DNA of 64,000 bases from an uncultured Isoptericola sp. Lineage in GTDB: Bacteria; Actinomycetota; Actinomycetes; Actinomycetales; Cellulomonadaceae. The stretch is from contig CANMFP010000011.1 of the NCBI GenBank assembly GCA_947497265.1, positions 1 to 64,000 on the forward strand, in the 5' to 3' direction. Positions 31,627 to 40,342 of this stretch are shown piece after piece. Below the pieces are notes generated by a model. The model was not told the DNA's origin. It ran no database searches and was given only the letters and a program-made list of their open reading frames with translations. Position numbers and translations under genes: made by a program. Within the stretch, counting starts at the first letter, position 1, and each line of letters opens with the position of its first letter.

Positions 31627-33764
31627 CGCGCCGGGGAGCCGCGCTCGTCGTCGCGGCCTGCGTGGTGGCGAGCCTGGTCGCCGGCTGCACGACGACGTCC
31701 GCCCCGGCCGCGGCGCCGTCGTCGGGCACGGGGGTGACGAGCGCCGCGCCACCGGACGTGGATCCCACCCTGCTGCCGACGGTGGACCGCGGCGACATGC
31801 CGATGCGGCTCGCGGACGGTCTGGCACCCCCGACCAACCGGTGGTTCTCCGGTCTGGTGTTCGGCGAAGCGCCGCAGCCGGTGTTCCCGCTGCCGCTCGC
31901 CGTCGGGCTCACCGCGTCCGGGTTCGCGTACGGGCTGCCCGCCGTGCGGGCGCAGGGTGCCGTGCTGGCCGGCCCGTACGCCCCGCGGGTGCAGATGGAC
32001 CTGCGCGAGCCGGTCACGGGCATCGTCACGGGATACGACGCCGCGACGGTGAGCGTCGACCTCGTCGCAGGCGACGGCATGGTGCTCGGCACGCTGCACC
32101 TGGTGCGCGGCTCGCCCGTGCTGCGGTACACGGCCGCCGGTGACCAGGAGCTCGGGCTCGGCGTCGCGTTCACCGGCGCTGCCGGCGACCTGCCCGACGA
32201 CGTCGCCACCGCCGAGGTGGACGGCCGCGCGCACGTGCTCGTCGGGGCCGGCGACCTGGACGTCACGGGCGTGCTGGACGGAGCGGGCGCCACGCTCGGC
32301 CTGGCCGCGGGTGACTCGGTGTCCTGGCTCGTCGCCCCGGATGCGGGCGAGGACCCGGAGTCGCTCGTGGACCTGGTGGAGGCCGTGCGTGACCCGGTCG
32401 TCGGCACCGCGGTCGGGTACGAGGTCGCTGCGGACCAGGTGACCACCTCGGTGACGTACGAGACCGGCGCGGGTGGCCCCGCCGTCGTCGTCCGCTGGCC
32501 GCACCAGCAGGACGCCGTGGCCGGCCCGGGCGGCTCCGCGAGCACCTGCGGGCTGGGCACCTACGCCACCGTGCGGGGGACGGTCGAGCTGTGTCTCGCC
32601 TCGACCACGGCCTGGCGCTCGCCGACTCGTCGACCGGTGCCCGGGCCCGACGTCTCGGGGCTCGACGACGCCGCGCGCGACGAGCTCGCCGAGCAGGTAC
32701 GGGCCGACGCCGCGACGGTGCTGGCCGAGGTGCGGCCGGCGGACACGTACTTCGGTGGCAAGGCGCTCGCCCGCGACGCCGACCTGTGGGTGCTTGCCCG
32801 GGACCTCGGGCTCGACGACGTGGCCGCGGACCTGCGCGAGAGCGTCGTGGCGGACCTGCGCACCTGGACGGAGGCGGACGGCTGTGTGAACCGGCCCGAG
32901 CGCTGCTTCACCTGGGAGCCGGACCTGCGCACCGTCGTCGGGCAGGCGACCGCGTTCGGCTCGGAGGAGGGCAACGATCATCACTTCCACTACGGCTACT
33001 TCTTGTACGCGGCGGGGGTTGTCTCCGCGGACGACGGCGAGCTGGCCGCGGACCTGGCGCCGGTGCTCGACCTGCTCGCGGCCGACGTGGCGGCGGGCGC
33101 CGACGTGCCGGTGGGCGACGGTGCGCCCCTGCCCGGCCTGCGGGTGCTGGACGTCGTCATGGGGCACTCGTGGGCCTCGGGACCGTCTCCCTTCGCTGAC
33201 GGGAACAACCAGGAGTCGGCCTCCGAGGCGGTCGCGGCGTGGCACGGCCTGTCGCTCTGGGCCGCGGCGCGCGCGGCGGCCGGGCTGGACGACGGCGGGA
33301 TGCGTGAGCAAGCACGCTGGATGCTCTCGCTCGAGGCGGCGTCGGCGCGCGCCTACTGGACGGACTTCGACACCGCGGACCCGGCGACGGCAGGGCTCGA
33401 GGCGTCGGTGACGTCGCTCGTGTGGGACGGCAAACGTGAGCGGGCCACCTGGTTCTCGGCCGAGCCGAGCGCGGCGCTCGGCATCGTGGTGCTGCCGGTC
33501 ACCGAGGTCTCGGTCTACCTCGGCGAAGACCCGGCCCGGGTGCGGGAGAACCTCGCCGAGGCGCTGGGCACCGACGACTTCTGGGCGGACCCGGCGACGT
33601 GGGACGTCATGTTCGGTGACCAGCTCCTGATGTACGCCGCGCTGCTGGGCACGCAGGACGCGGCGGCGGCGCTGGACGTCGCCCGGGAGCTGCCGGACGA
33701 GCGCATCGACGACGGGTCGACGCGGTCCAGGCTGCTCGCCTGGCTGCTCGTGCGCGCAGCGTGA
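31623..33764 (+). CDS. GH81 endo-1,3-beta-glucanase, lipoprotein
   Basis: The protein has 713 residues, starting at GTG 31623 overlapping the previous stop (GTGA). A lipoprotein signal (VTRRGAALVVAACVVASLVA then GC lipobox, Cys about 22) anchors it outside. The GH81 catalytic region is clear: NDHHFHYGYF with Asp about 452, and GNNQESASEAVAAWHGLSLW with Glu about 531 and 535, which match the family's general acid and base. It hydrolyses beta-1,3-glucan internally by inversion. Its place in a synthase operon parallels the BcsZ/GH8 cellulase in cellulose operons, suggesting chain trimming or release. Confidence 0.93.
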   Translation: MTRRGAALVVAACVVASLVAGCTTTSAPAAAPSSGTGVTSAAPPDVDPTLLPTVDRGDMPMRLADGLAPPTNRWFSGLVFGEAPQPVFPLPLAVGLTASGFAYGLPAVRAQGAVLAGPYAPRVQMDLREPVTGIVTGYDAATVSVDLVAGDGMVLGTLHLVRGSPVLRYTAAGDQELGLGVAFTGAAGDLPDDVATAEVDGRAHVLVGAGDLDVTGVLDGAGATLGLAAGDSVSWLVAPDAGEDPESLVDLVEAVRDPVVGTAVGYEVAADQVTTSVTYETGAGGPAVVVRWPHQQDAVAGPGGSASTCGLGTYATVRGTVELCLASTTAWRSPTRRPVPGPDVSGLDDAARDELAEQVRADAATVLAEVRPADTYFGGKALARDADLWVLARDLGLDDVAADLRESVVADLRTWTEADGCVNRPERCFTWEPDLRTVVGQATAFGSEEGNDHHFHYGYFLYAAGVVSADDGELAADLAPVLDLLAADVAAGADVPVGDGAPLPGLRVLDVVMGHSWASGPSPFADGNNQESASEAVAAWHGLSLWAAARAAAGLDDGGMREQARWMLSLEAASARAYWTDFDTADPATAGLEASVTSLVWDGKRERATWFSAEPSAALGIVVLPVTEVSVYLGEDPARVRENLAEALGTDDFWADPATWDVMFGDQLLMYAALLGTQDAAAALDVARELPDERIDDGSTRSRLLAWLLVRAA

Positions 33765-33770
33765 CGGGGA

Positions 33771-34427
33771 TCAGGCCTCGTCGGGGCCGCGGCCGCGGCC
33801 GTACTCACGCTCGACCGGTTCGAGCTCCTCGGCGGGGACGCAGCCCGGCAGGTTCGTGAGCGGCTCGTCGGCGGAGAGGGTGACCTCCTCGGGCGGCACC
33901 GGCTCGGTCCAGCCGACGCCGATCAGGAGGTCGACGAACTTGCCGCCGCGGTCGTCCATCACCAGCTCGACGTCCTCGAACTGTGCCGCCAGCGTGTAGG
34001 CCTGCACGATGCCCTCGGCGCCGTAGCGGATCTCGGACGGCCCGTCGATCAGCCTCGGGAAGTCGCCGGTGTCGCGCACGTCGAAGCCGCGGTCGGACAG
34101 GACGTCGTCGGCGGCGCCGGCGAGCGCGAACCGGTCGTCGGCGGCGTTGAAGATCCGCACGCGGACCTTGTCGTACGCCGTCGGCAGGACGCCCTCGGGA
34201 GAGTCCTCGTCGGTGGGCAGGCAGGCCGGAGCGATACTCGTCGACTGGGCGCTCGGGGTGTAGATCGGCTCCGCGAACGGCGCGTCGATGGTCTCGGTGT
34301 AGACGGCGAGCGCACCGAGGCCGAGGATCACGAGGAAGGCGATGATGAGCCCGAAGACCACCGCCTGGCGCTCGTGCTTGCGCCGACGACGGGCGACCCT
34401 CGCCGGGTCCTGGGCTGGTGACGTCAC
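33771..34427 (-). CDS. LytR C-terminal domain membrane protein
   Basis: The protein has 218 residues from GTG 34427. It has a basic cytoplasmic N-terminus (ARVARRRRKHERQAVVFG), one TM helix (GLIIAFLVILGLGALAVY) and an external LytR_C domain (VRVRIFNAADDRFALAGAAD then DVLSDRGFDVRDTGDFP, VMDDRGGKFVDLLIGVGW). Proteins with an isolated LytR_C domain accompany LCP enzymes that attach polymers to the cell wall; the direct role is unknown. A -10-like TAGTTT ends 6 nt before the start. It is convergent with the GH81 gene. Confidence 0.88.
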   Translation of the reverse strand: MTSPAQDPARVARRRRKHERQAVVFGLIIAFLVILGLGALAVYTETIDAPFAEPIYTPSAQSTSIAPACLPTDEDSPEGVLPTAYDKVRVRIFNAADDRFALAGAADDVLSDRGFDVRDTGDFPRLIDGPSEIRYGAEGIVQAYTLAAQFEDVELVMDDRGGKFVDLLIGVGWTEPVPPEEVTLSADEPLTNLPGCVPAEELEPVEREYGRGRGPDEA

Positions 34428-34464
34428 GCGAAGAAACTACCTGAGATTCCGGGAACGGGAGCGA

Positions 34465-34761
34465 TCATCCGACGGCGAGGACGCGGGCGTGCAGGATCGG
34501 CCGCTGCTGGAGCGCGGCCCGGACGGCACGGTGCAACCCGTCCTCGAGGTACAGGGTTCCCCGGTACTCGACCACGTGAGCGAAGAGGTCGCCGAAGAAC
34601 GTGGAGTCGTCGGCGAGCAGGGCGTCGAGATCGAGCGTGCGCTTGGTCGTCACGAGCTCGTCCAGCCGGACCTGGCGCGGTGGGACGTCCGACCAGTCGT
34701 TGGTGCTCTCGCGGCCGTGGTCGGGGTACGGACGCCCATCGCCCACGGATTTGAAGATCAT
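34465..34761 (-). CDS. Conserved actinobacterial small protein with a DGLHRA motif
   Basis: The protein has 98 residues, MIFKSVGDGRPYPDHGREST at its start. The sequence IPPRQVRLDELVTTK-type segment (here VPPRQVRLDELVTTKRTLDL) and the C-terminal VEYRGTLYLEDGLHRAVRAA recall a ParB-like or VapB-annotated family common in actinobacteria. Its function is not established. ATG 34761 is preceded by TACGAT at 7 nt (leaderless). A longer frame to 34797 reads through that promoter. It lies 37 nt upstream of the LytR_C gene on the same strand; that gene has its own -10. Confidence 0.75.
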   Translation of the reverse strand: MIFKSVGDGRPYPDHGRESTNDWSDVPPRQVRLDELVTTKRTLDLDALLADDSTFFGDLFAHVVEYRGTLYLEDGLHRAVRAALQQRPILHARVLAVG

Positions 34762-34937
34762 GGCTGCCATCGTAGAGGCGGAGGGCGACGCGGTCACCGA
34801 GACGGAGGCAATGGTTCGTCACGATATCGTCACGATCGAGCCAATTCGCCTGGTTCGGTCTCGCGTCCGGTCGATGTCTGCTCGGGCAAGGGCCGAGATG
34901 CCGTGATGCCCGTCACAGGGTGAAGGGTGCGGGGTGC

Positions 34938-36731
34938 TCACTCCTCGGACCGGCCGAGACCGGGTCCGGCGACCATCCGCACCGTGCGGTGGTGCGCACC
35001 GTGCAGCTCGAGCACCACGACCTCGTTGTCCGTGGCCCGAACCAGCGGACCCGGGACGTAGAGCGTCCGTGTCGGCCCCGCGCTCCAGAAGCGGCCGAGG
35101 CAGAACCTGTTGACCCACACCACGCCCTTGGTCCAGCCGTCGAGGCTCAGGAAGTGGTCGGCACCCGCGGTGCTCGCGAACGTCCCGAGCGTCAGGACCG
35201 GCCCGGCGAGAGGCAGGTCCGAGCCCACGGGCGGCGCTGCACGCAACGCGTCCGTGACCTCCCGGCGCAACGCTCCGCCGTCGTCGGCGAACCGGAGCGG
35301 GGTCGCGTCCCAGCCGGTGACCTCCCGCACGGCGGTGCGCACCGTGCCGACGAGGCCCTTCGGCTCGCCGATGCGCGGGCCGTAGCTGACGCGGCCCTGG
35401 TCCTCGACGAGCAGCGTCAGCTCGCCGGCGCGGGCAGGCAGGGCGACGGCGGTGGCGTGCGTGGTGCGGTCCAGCAGCCCGACCGGCTCGCCGTCGAGGG
35501 CGACGAGCGCGCGGTCCCGGACGTCGTCGACCACCAGGACGGCGTCGTCGGGAGCGATCCGCGTGCGATAGCGGACGAACCCGTCCCAGGCGGCGACGTC
35601 GTCGTGCGTGGGCGGGTGGTCGACGTGGTGCGTCTCGCCGAGGGCGTCGACGACGTCGTCCAGCCGGACGCGGCGGCCCATCGTGACGGTGAGCTCCGGG
35701 GCGGACGGCGCCTCCGCCGGCACCTCGTCGGGGACCGGGCGGTGGCGGGCGATCACGTCGCGCAGGGCGCGGAACTTCGCGGTCGCGGCCCCGTGCTCGG
35801 CGAGCGGGGCGTCGTAGTCGTAGGACGTCGTGATCGGGCGGTAGGTGCCCTTGTCGTTGGCGCCGGCGGTGAACCCGAAGTTGGTGCCGCCGTGGAACAT
35901 GTAGAGGTTGACGGACGCGCCCGCGCAGAGCAGGTCGTCGAGGTCGTCGGCCGTGGTCCCCGGCGCGGTGACGTGGTGGTGCAGGCCCCAGGAGTCGAAC
36001 CAGCCGTCCCAGAACTCCATGCACATCAGCGGGCCGGTCGGCTGGTGGCGGCGCAGGGTGGCGAGGCGTTCGGGCGTGCGGGAGCCGAAGTTGGCGGTCC
36101 GCAGCAGCTCGGGCAGGCCGCCGCGGGCCAGGTGCTCGTCGTTCGCCTGGTCGCTGGTGAACAGCGGGACGTCGATGCCGTGGTCGCGCAGCATCGTGGC
36201 GAGGGCGCGCAGGTAGAGCTGCCGCTCGTCCGGCGGGGCGTCGCCGTAGGCGCCGTACTCGTTCTCGACCTGCACCATGAGCACCGGACCGCCCGCGGTG
36301 ACCTGCCGCGGGGCGACGATCCGGGCCACGGCCGCGTAGTACTCCTCGATCGCGGCGAGAAAACGCGGCTCGGCGCGGCGCACGCCCACGCCCGGGTCGG
36401 TGAACAACCAGGCCGGGAGGCCGCCACCGGTCCACTCGGCGCAGATGTACGGGCCGGGCCGGACGATGGCGTGCATCCCCTCGGCGGCGACCAGGTCGAG
36501 GAACCGGCCGAGGTCCCGGGGGCCGTCGGTGCGGAAGGTGCCGCGGTCGGGGGAGTGGACGTTCCAGGCGACGTACGTCTCGATCGTGTTCAGGCCCATG
36601 AGCCGGGCCTTGCGGATCCTGTCCGCCCACTGGTCGGGGTGGACGCGGAAGTAGTGCAGGGCACCGCTGACGATCTGAAGGCGCCGGCCGTCGAGCAGAA
36701 AGTCGTCGTCACCGATCTCGAAGCGGGGCAT
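34938..36731 (-). CDS. GH35 beta-galactosidase
   Basis: The protein has 597 residues. The N-terminal TIM barrel has the GH35 signatures: SGALHYFRVHPDQWADRI, GLNTIETYVAWNVHSP, RPGPYICAEWTGGGLPAWL, the acid/base Glu in MVQVENEYGAYGD (residue about 160) and the nucleophile Glu in LMCMEFWDGWFDSWG (residue about 233), then NLYMFHGGTNFGFTAGAN. Two C-terminal beta-sandwich domains follow, with WVNRFCLGRFWSAGPTRTLY near the end. There is no signal peptide, so it acts in the cytoplasm on galactosides taken up by a transporter. The start at ATG 36731 has only a weak ribosome site. Confidence 0.95.
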   Translation of the reverse strand: MPRFEIGDDDFLLDGRRLQIVSGALHYFRVHPDQWADRIRKARLMGLNTIETYVAWNVHSPDRGTFRTDGPRDLGRFLDLVAAEGMHAIVRPGPYICAEWTGGGLPAWLFTDPGVGVRRAEPRFLAAIEEYYAAVARIVAPRQVTAGGPVLMVQVENEYGAYGDAPPDERQLYLRALATMLRDHGIDVPLFTSDQANDEHLARGGLPELLRTANFGSRTPERLATLRRHQPTGPLMCMEFWDGWFDSWGLHHHVTAPGTTADDLDDLLCAGASVNLYMFHGGTNFGFTAGANDKGTYRPITTSYDYDAPLAEHGAATAKFRALRDVIARHRPVPDEVPAEAPSAPELTVTMGRRVRLDDVVDALGETHHVDHPPTHDDVAAWDGFVRYRTRIAPDDAVLVVDDVRDRALVALDGEPVGLLDRTTHATAVALPARAGELTLLVEDQGRVSYGPRIGEPKGLVGTVRTAVREVTGWDATPLRFADDGGALRREVTDALRAAPPVGSDLPLAGPVLTLGTFASTAGADHFLSLDGWTKGVVWVNRFCLGRFWSAGPTRTLYVPGPLVRATDNEVVVLELHGAHHRTVRMVAGPGLGRSEE

Positions 36732-36869
36732 GAACCGATCCAAGCACATCGGTCGACGACGACGTCCCGTGGACGAGCACGGAGGCGCGGCGACGGGGCA
36801 TGCCATATTGGTCCCGGCCGCGACCGATCGGCGCGGCCGACGACACTTCGGAGCCTGGAGGTACGGATC

Positions 36870-37415
36870 GTGGCACGAGCTCGTGTGTACGGCATGGTGC
36901 TCGCCGGCGTGGTGGCGGTCGCTGCCCTGGCCGGCTGTACGGACGACGACGCCGGCGGCGACCAGGGAGGCGCCGCGCCCGACGCGACCGCGACAGAACT
37001 CGAGGGCGCCACGCCGTCTGCCGACGGCGAGAGCTCGACGCCCGGGTCCACGGAGGGTGCGACCGGTGGCGACCTGCTGGTCGTCGAGGCCGAGGGGGAG
37101 GGGCCCATCGGCCTGCTGGCGACCGAGGTGCCCGACGGCGGCGCGCAGGACTACTCGGGCATGCTCATCAGCGGCCCCGGGGGCTGCCTGGCGATGGAGG
37201 CCGACGCGCCGCCGCAGCTCCTCGTCTTCGCCGACGACGCGGAGTTCGTGCTGCGTGACGCCCGGCCCTCCGTGACCACACCGGGGCTGGGCACCGTGCA
37301 GGTGGGTGAGGACGTCGAGCTCGCTGCCGTGCCGGTTCCGCGGGAGGTCGTGGACGGGATTCCTGCCGCGTGCGCCGAGGGATCGCAGGACGAGGTGCTC
37401 GTCGTCGAGAGGTGA
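36870..37415 (+). CDS. Lipoprotein of unknown function
   Basis: The protein has 181 residues from GTG 36870 with GGAGG seven bases upstream. A lipoprotein signal (VARARVYGMVLAGVVAVAAL ending AGC, Cys about 23) is followed by a Thr/Ser/Gly/Asp-rich linker of about 50 residues and a compact domain (DLLVVEAEGEGPIGLLATEV; GPGGCLAMEADAPPQLLVFA; VGEDVELAAVPVPRE; ending EGSQDEVLVVER). Two cysteines in the domain (CLAM, AACAEG) may pair. No family is recognised. It is divergent from the beta-galactosidase gene. Confidence 0.7.
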   Translation: MARARVYGMVLAGVVAVAALAGCTDDDAGGDQGGAAPDATATELEGATPSADGESSTPGSTEGATGGDLLVVEAEGEGPIGLLATEVPDGGAQDYSGMLISGPGGCLAMEADAPPQLLVFADDAEFVLRDARPSVTTPGLGTVQVGEDVELAAVPVPREVVDGIPAACAEGSQDEVLVVER

Positions 37416-37559
37416 CGGCGGTCACGCGACGCCGGCCGGGGTGACCGCGTGGTCGACGAGCCGGAACCGCTCGTCGGCCGAGCCGGGCCGGGACCCGGCG
37501 GTGAGACGCCGAACGCCGGGGGCCCCTTGCGGAGCCGCCCGGCGTTCTGCCCGTGAGGC

Positions 37560-37647
37560 TGGCGGAGGATGGGGGATTCGAACCCCCGAGGGCGTGAACC
37601 CAACACGCTTTCCAAGCGTGCGCCATAGGCCGCTAGGCGAATCCTCC
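37560..37647 (-). tRNA. tRNA-Ser(GGA)
   Basis: The minus strand folds as a class II tRNA. The acceptor arms are GGAGGAT and ATCCTCC, with a G discriminator and an encoded CCA (37562-37560). The anticodon arm is CACGC-TTGGAAA-GCGTG, giving anticodon GGA (serine, UCC/UCU codons). A long variable arm (TTGGGTTCACGCCC) and the T arm GGGGGTTCGAATCCCCC are present. It is divergent from the SRP RNA gene. Confidence 0.97.
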
Positions 37648-37801
37648 TCTGGTGCCACCCGCGCACGACGGCGCAGGCAACCCCAGCAGAATAGCCGACG
37701 GGTGCGGTCTTCTCCGAATCGTCCCGGCGTGACCCTCGTCTCGGACCCTGCCGGGGGACCCGGTTTCGAATCAGCGGCTTCCCTCCGTTAGGCTGTGGAC
37801 A

Positions 37802-37889
37802 GACCCCTCGTGCGGCACCATCTCGCCGAACTCCCCCAGGGCCGGAAGGCAGCAAGGGTAAGTGAGCTCTGGTGGGTGTGCGAGGGGTC
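37802..37889 (+). ncRNA. ffs: Signal recognition particle 4.5S RNA
   Basis: Terminal arms GACCCCTCG (37802-37810) and CGAGGGGTC (37881-37889) close a long hairpin. Its apical part contains the universal SRP domain IV signature GGGCCGGAAGGCAGCAAGGG with the GGAA tetraloop and the AGCA asymmetric loop. It binds Ffh for co-translational targeting. A TAGGCT (-10) lies about 9 nt upstream. The mature ends may extend a few bases further. Confidence 0.96.
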
Positions 37890-38252
37890 CTTTGCGCCCC
37901 GCTCACCAGCAGTTTCTTGAATGGCGAGACAACCGGCGTCCGCATGGCAAGATTTTGGCCCCTCGGAGTTGGAGAAGTGGCCCTCGCGGTGTTCTCGTTG
38001 AGCCATGCACCGCTTCGACACCACCGCACCCCGCACCGCGCGCACGACGCTGCGCGGACGGATGTGCCGTGCCGCGATGCGGAGCACCCGAATGTGCGCG
38101 CGCTGACAACGCTCCGCACCGCCGTCGGGCATCGCTGACGGCACCCACTCTCCCTGCGCCCGCCGCGTGCTGATGGCCGCGGCCCGCCTGCTCTCCCTCT
38201 GTTCGAGACCGCCGACGGCGTGCTGCCGTCGTGCCCGTGGAAGGACCCACCC
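37890..38252. other. Long leader before metQ without a gene
   Basis: I see no credible coding sequence. The first 100 nt are AT-richer than the rest. A hairpin GACGGC-N5-GCCGTC (38214-38230) sits just before the metQ ribosome site. I looked for SAM-type riboswitch cores because methionine-import genes often carry one, and found none that I can support. Confidence 0.4.
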
Positions 38253-39143
38253 ATGTCTGTACGCTCCACCCTGCTCGCGGCCGGCGCGGCCGCCTCCGTC
38301 CTCGCTCTCGCGGCCTGCTCCGGAGGTGCCGAGGCCGCCGTCGCCGGCGGCACCGCCGAGGACCCGATCCGCATCGGCGTCGTCTCCTCCGGCGAGACCT
38401 ACTGGGACACGTTCGCCGACGCCGCGGCGGCGGAGGGCATCACGGTCGAGATCGTGAACTTCTCCGACTACCAGCTCCCCAACCAGGGGCTCAGCGACGG
38501 CGACCTGGACCTCAACCAGTTCCAGCACCTCCAGTTCCTCGCGGGCTACAACGACGCGCGCGGCGACGACCTCACCCCGATCGGCGCCACCGCCGTCTAC
38601 CCCTTGGGCCTCTACTCCACGGCGCACGCGAGCGTCGAGGAGATCCCGGCCGGCGGCGAGGTCGCCATCCCCAACGACGACACCAACCAGGCGCGTGCGC
38701 TCCTCGTGCTGCAGGAGGCGGGCCTCGTCGCGCTGCGCGACGGCGGCAGCTCGTTCTCGACGCCGGCCGACGTCCTGGCCGACGAGTCCCGCGTGACCGT
38801 CACCCCGGTGGACGCTGCCCAGACGGCGCTCGCGCTGCAGGACGTCGACGCCTCGATCGTCAACAACGACTTCGTGGGCGACGCCGGCCTGACCGCCGAG
38901 GACGCCATCTACTCGGACGACCCGGACGCGTCCGCCGCCGAGCCGTACATCAACGTGTGGGTGTCGCGCGCCGCCGACGCCGACGACGAGACGCTCAACC
39001 AGCTCGTCGACATCTTCCACACCGAGGAGATCGAGCAGGGCGTCCTCGACGCCTCCGGCGGGACGGGCGTCATCAAGGACAACGACGCGGCCGACCTGCA
39101 GGCCGTCCTCGACGGGATCCAGGCGGACCTCGCCGCCGAGTGA
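38253..39143 (+). CDS. metQ: Methionine ABC transporter substrate-binding lipoprotein
   Basis: The 296-residue protein is a NlpA/MetQ lipoprotein: MSVRSTLLAAGAAASVLALA then the lipobox AAC (Cys about 23). Typical blocks are IRIGVVSSGETYWDTFADAA, GITVEIVNFSDYQLPNQGLS, DGDLDLNQFQHLQFL, YPLGLYSTAH, VAIPNDDTNQARALLVLQEA and SIVNNDFVGDAG. It binds methionine outside the cell and delivers it to MetI/MetN, encoded next. A 119-nt gap holding a very long hairpin separates it from metN, which may uncouple expression of the binding protein from the importer. Confidence 0.93.
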   Translation: MSVRSTLLAAGAAASVLALAACSGGAEAAVAGGTAEDPIRIGVVSSGETYWDTFADAAAAEGITVEIVNFSDYQLPNQGLSDGDLDLNQFQHLQFLAGYNDARGDDLTPIGATAVYPLGLYSTAHASVEEIPAGGEVAIPNDDTNQARALLVLQEAGLVALRDGGSSFSTPADVLADESRVTVTPVDAAQTALALQDVDASIVNNDFVGDAGLTAEDAIYSDDPDASAAEPYINVWVSRAADADDETLNQLVDIFHTEEIEQGVLDASGGTGVIKDNDAADLQAVLDGIQADLAAE

Positions 39144-39155
39144 CCGCCATCGGTC

Positions 39156-39230
39156 CCGCGAAGTAGAGCCGTGTGTACCGGAGAAGTGCCCCTGACGCAC
39201 TTCTCGAGCACACGCGGCTCTACTTCGCGG
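39156..39230. repeat. 75-nt near-perfect hairpin between metQ and metN
   Basis: Outer arms of 16 bp are perfect (39156-39171 beginning CCGCGAAGTAGAG; 39215-39230 ending CTCTACTTCGCGG). An inner 9-bp arm (GAGAAGTGC with GCACTTCTC) closes on a short loop. It resembles a mobile hairpin or REP-like element more than a terminator, since transcription of metN and metI presumably passes through it. Confidence 0.75.
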
Positions 39231-39262
39231 AGCAGGGCGGGTCTGCCAGGAAGGAGAGAACC

Positions 39263-40342
39263 GTGAGCGAGACCATCATCAGCTTCCGCGACGCGGTCAA
39301 GGAGTTCCCTGCGCGTGGCCGGGCGCGGCGTCGCACGAAGCCCGTCCGCGCCGTCGACGGCGTCACGCTCGACATCGCGGCGGGCGAGATCTTCGGCGTC
39401 ATCGGCTACTCCGGCGCCGGCAAGTCCACGCTCGTGCGGCTCGTCAACGCGCTGGAGACGACGACGGCGGGCTCCGTCGTCGTCGACGGCACCGACCTGA
39501 CAGGGCTGAGCGAGGCGCGGCTGCGGCCGGTGCGGGCCGGGATCGGCATGATCTTCCAGCAGTTCAACCTGCTGCGATCCCGCACGGTCGCCGGCAACGT
39601 GGCCTACCCGCTGGAGGTGGCGGGCTGGTCCCGCGCGGACCGCGACGCCCGCGTCGCCGAGCTGCTCGACTTCGTCGGCCTCTCCGGCAAGGCCGCGTCC
39701 TACCCCTCGGCGCTGTCCGGCGGGCAGAAGCAGCGCGTCGGCATCGCCCGAGCCCTCGCGACGAGCCCCACCATCCTGCTGGCCGACGAGGCCACCAGCG
39801 CCCTCGACCCGGAGACGACGGCGGACGTCCTCGCCCTGCTGCAGCGCGTCAACCGCGAGCTCGGCATCACCGTGGTGGTCATCACGCACGAGATGGAGGT
39901 GGTCCGGTCCATCTGCCACCGGGTCGCCGTCATGGAGCGCGGCCGCGTGGTCGAGCTCGGTGACGCGTACCAGGTGTTCAGCGCGCCGCGGCAGCCCGTG
40001 ACCCGGCGGTTCGTCGCCTCCGCGCTGCGGGACGCGCCGTCGACGGCGGTGCTCGACCGACTCCGCGCGCGCCACCCCGGCCGCATCGTCACCGTGCGGA
40101 TCGACGAGGTCGCCGGCTCGTCCGCGCAGGTGATGGGTGTCCTCGCCGAACGGGGGGTCGCGGGGACCATCGTCTACGGCGGCATCACCGAGGTGGCGGA
40201 GCGGCCCTACGGCTCGCTCACCCTCGAGCTGGTCGGGGACGACGCCGCGGTCCGGGCGGCGCTCGACGGCCTGCGCGCCGTGACCGCCGTCGTCGACCAC
40301 GGCACGGCGGCGGCGCCCGCCGTCGAAGGGAGCGACCGATGA
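39263..40342 (+). CDS. metN: Methionine ABC transporter ATPase
   Basis: The 359-residue protein starts at GTG 39263 with AAGGAG upstream. ABC motifs: GVIGYSGAGKSTLVRLVNAL (Walker A), GMIFQQFNLLRSRTV (Q-loop), YPSALSGGQKQRVGIARALA (signature), ILLADEATSALDPETT (Walker B), VVITHEMEVV. The C-terminal 90 or so residues (VTVRIDEVAGSSAQVMGVLA; GIT.VAERPYGSLTLEL pattern) form the NIL domain, which in MetN binds methionine to shut the transporter down. It overlaps metI by 4 nt. Confidence 0.95.
   Translation: MSETIISFRDAVKEFPARGRARRRTKPVRAVDGVTLDIAAGEIFGVIGYSGAGKSTLVRLVNALETTTAGSVVVDGTDLTGLSEARLRPVRAGIGMIFQQFNLLRSRTVAGNVAYPLEVAGWSRADRDARVAELLDFVGLSGKAASYPSALSGGQKQRVGIARALATSPTILLADEATSALDPETTADVLALLQRVNRELGITVVVITHEMEVVRSICHRVAVMERGRVVELGDAYQVFSAPRQPVTRRFVASALRDAPSTAVLDRLRARHPGRIVTVRIDEVAGSSAQVMGVLAERGVAGTIVYGGITEVAERPYGSLTLELVGDDAAVRAALDGLRAVTAVVDHGTAAAPAVEGSDR

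Noticed and set aside
37890..38252. SAM riboswitch before metQ
   Set aside because: The location is suggestive, but I could not find the conserved core of any SAM riboswitch class, so only a leader is recorded.
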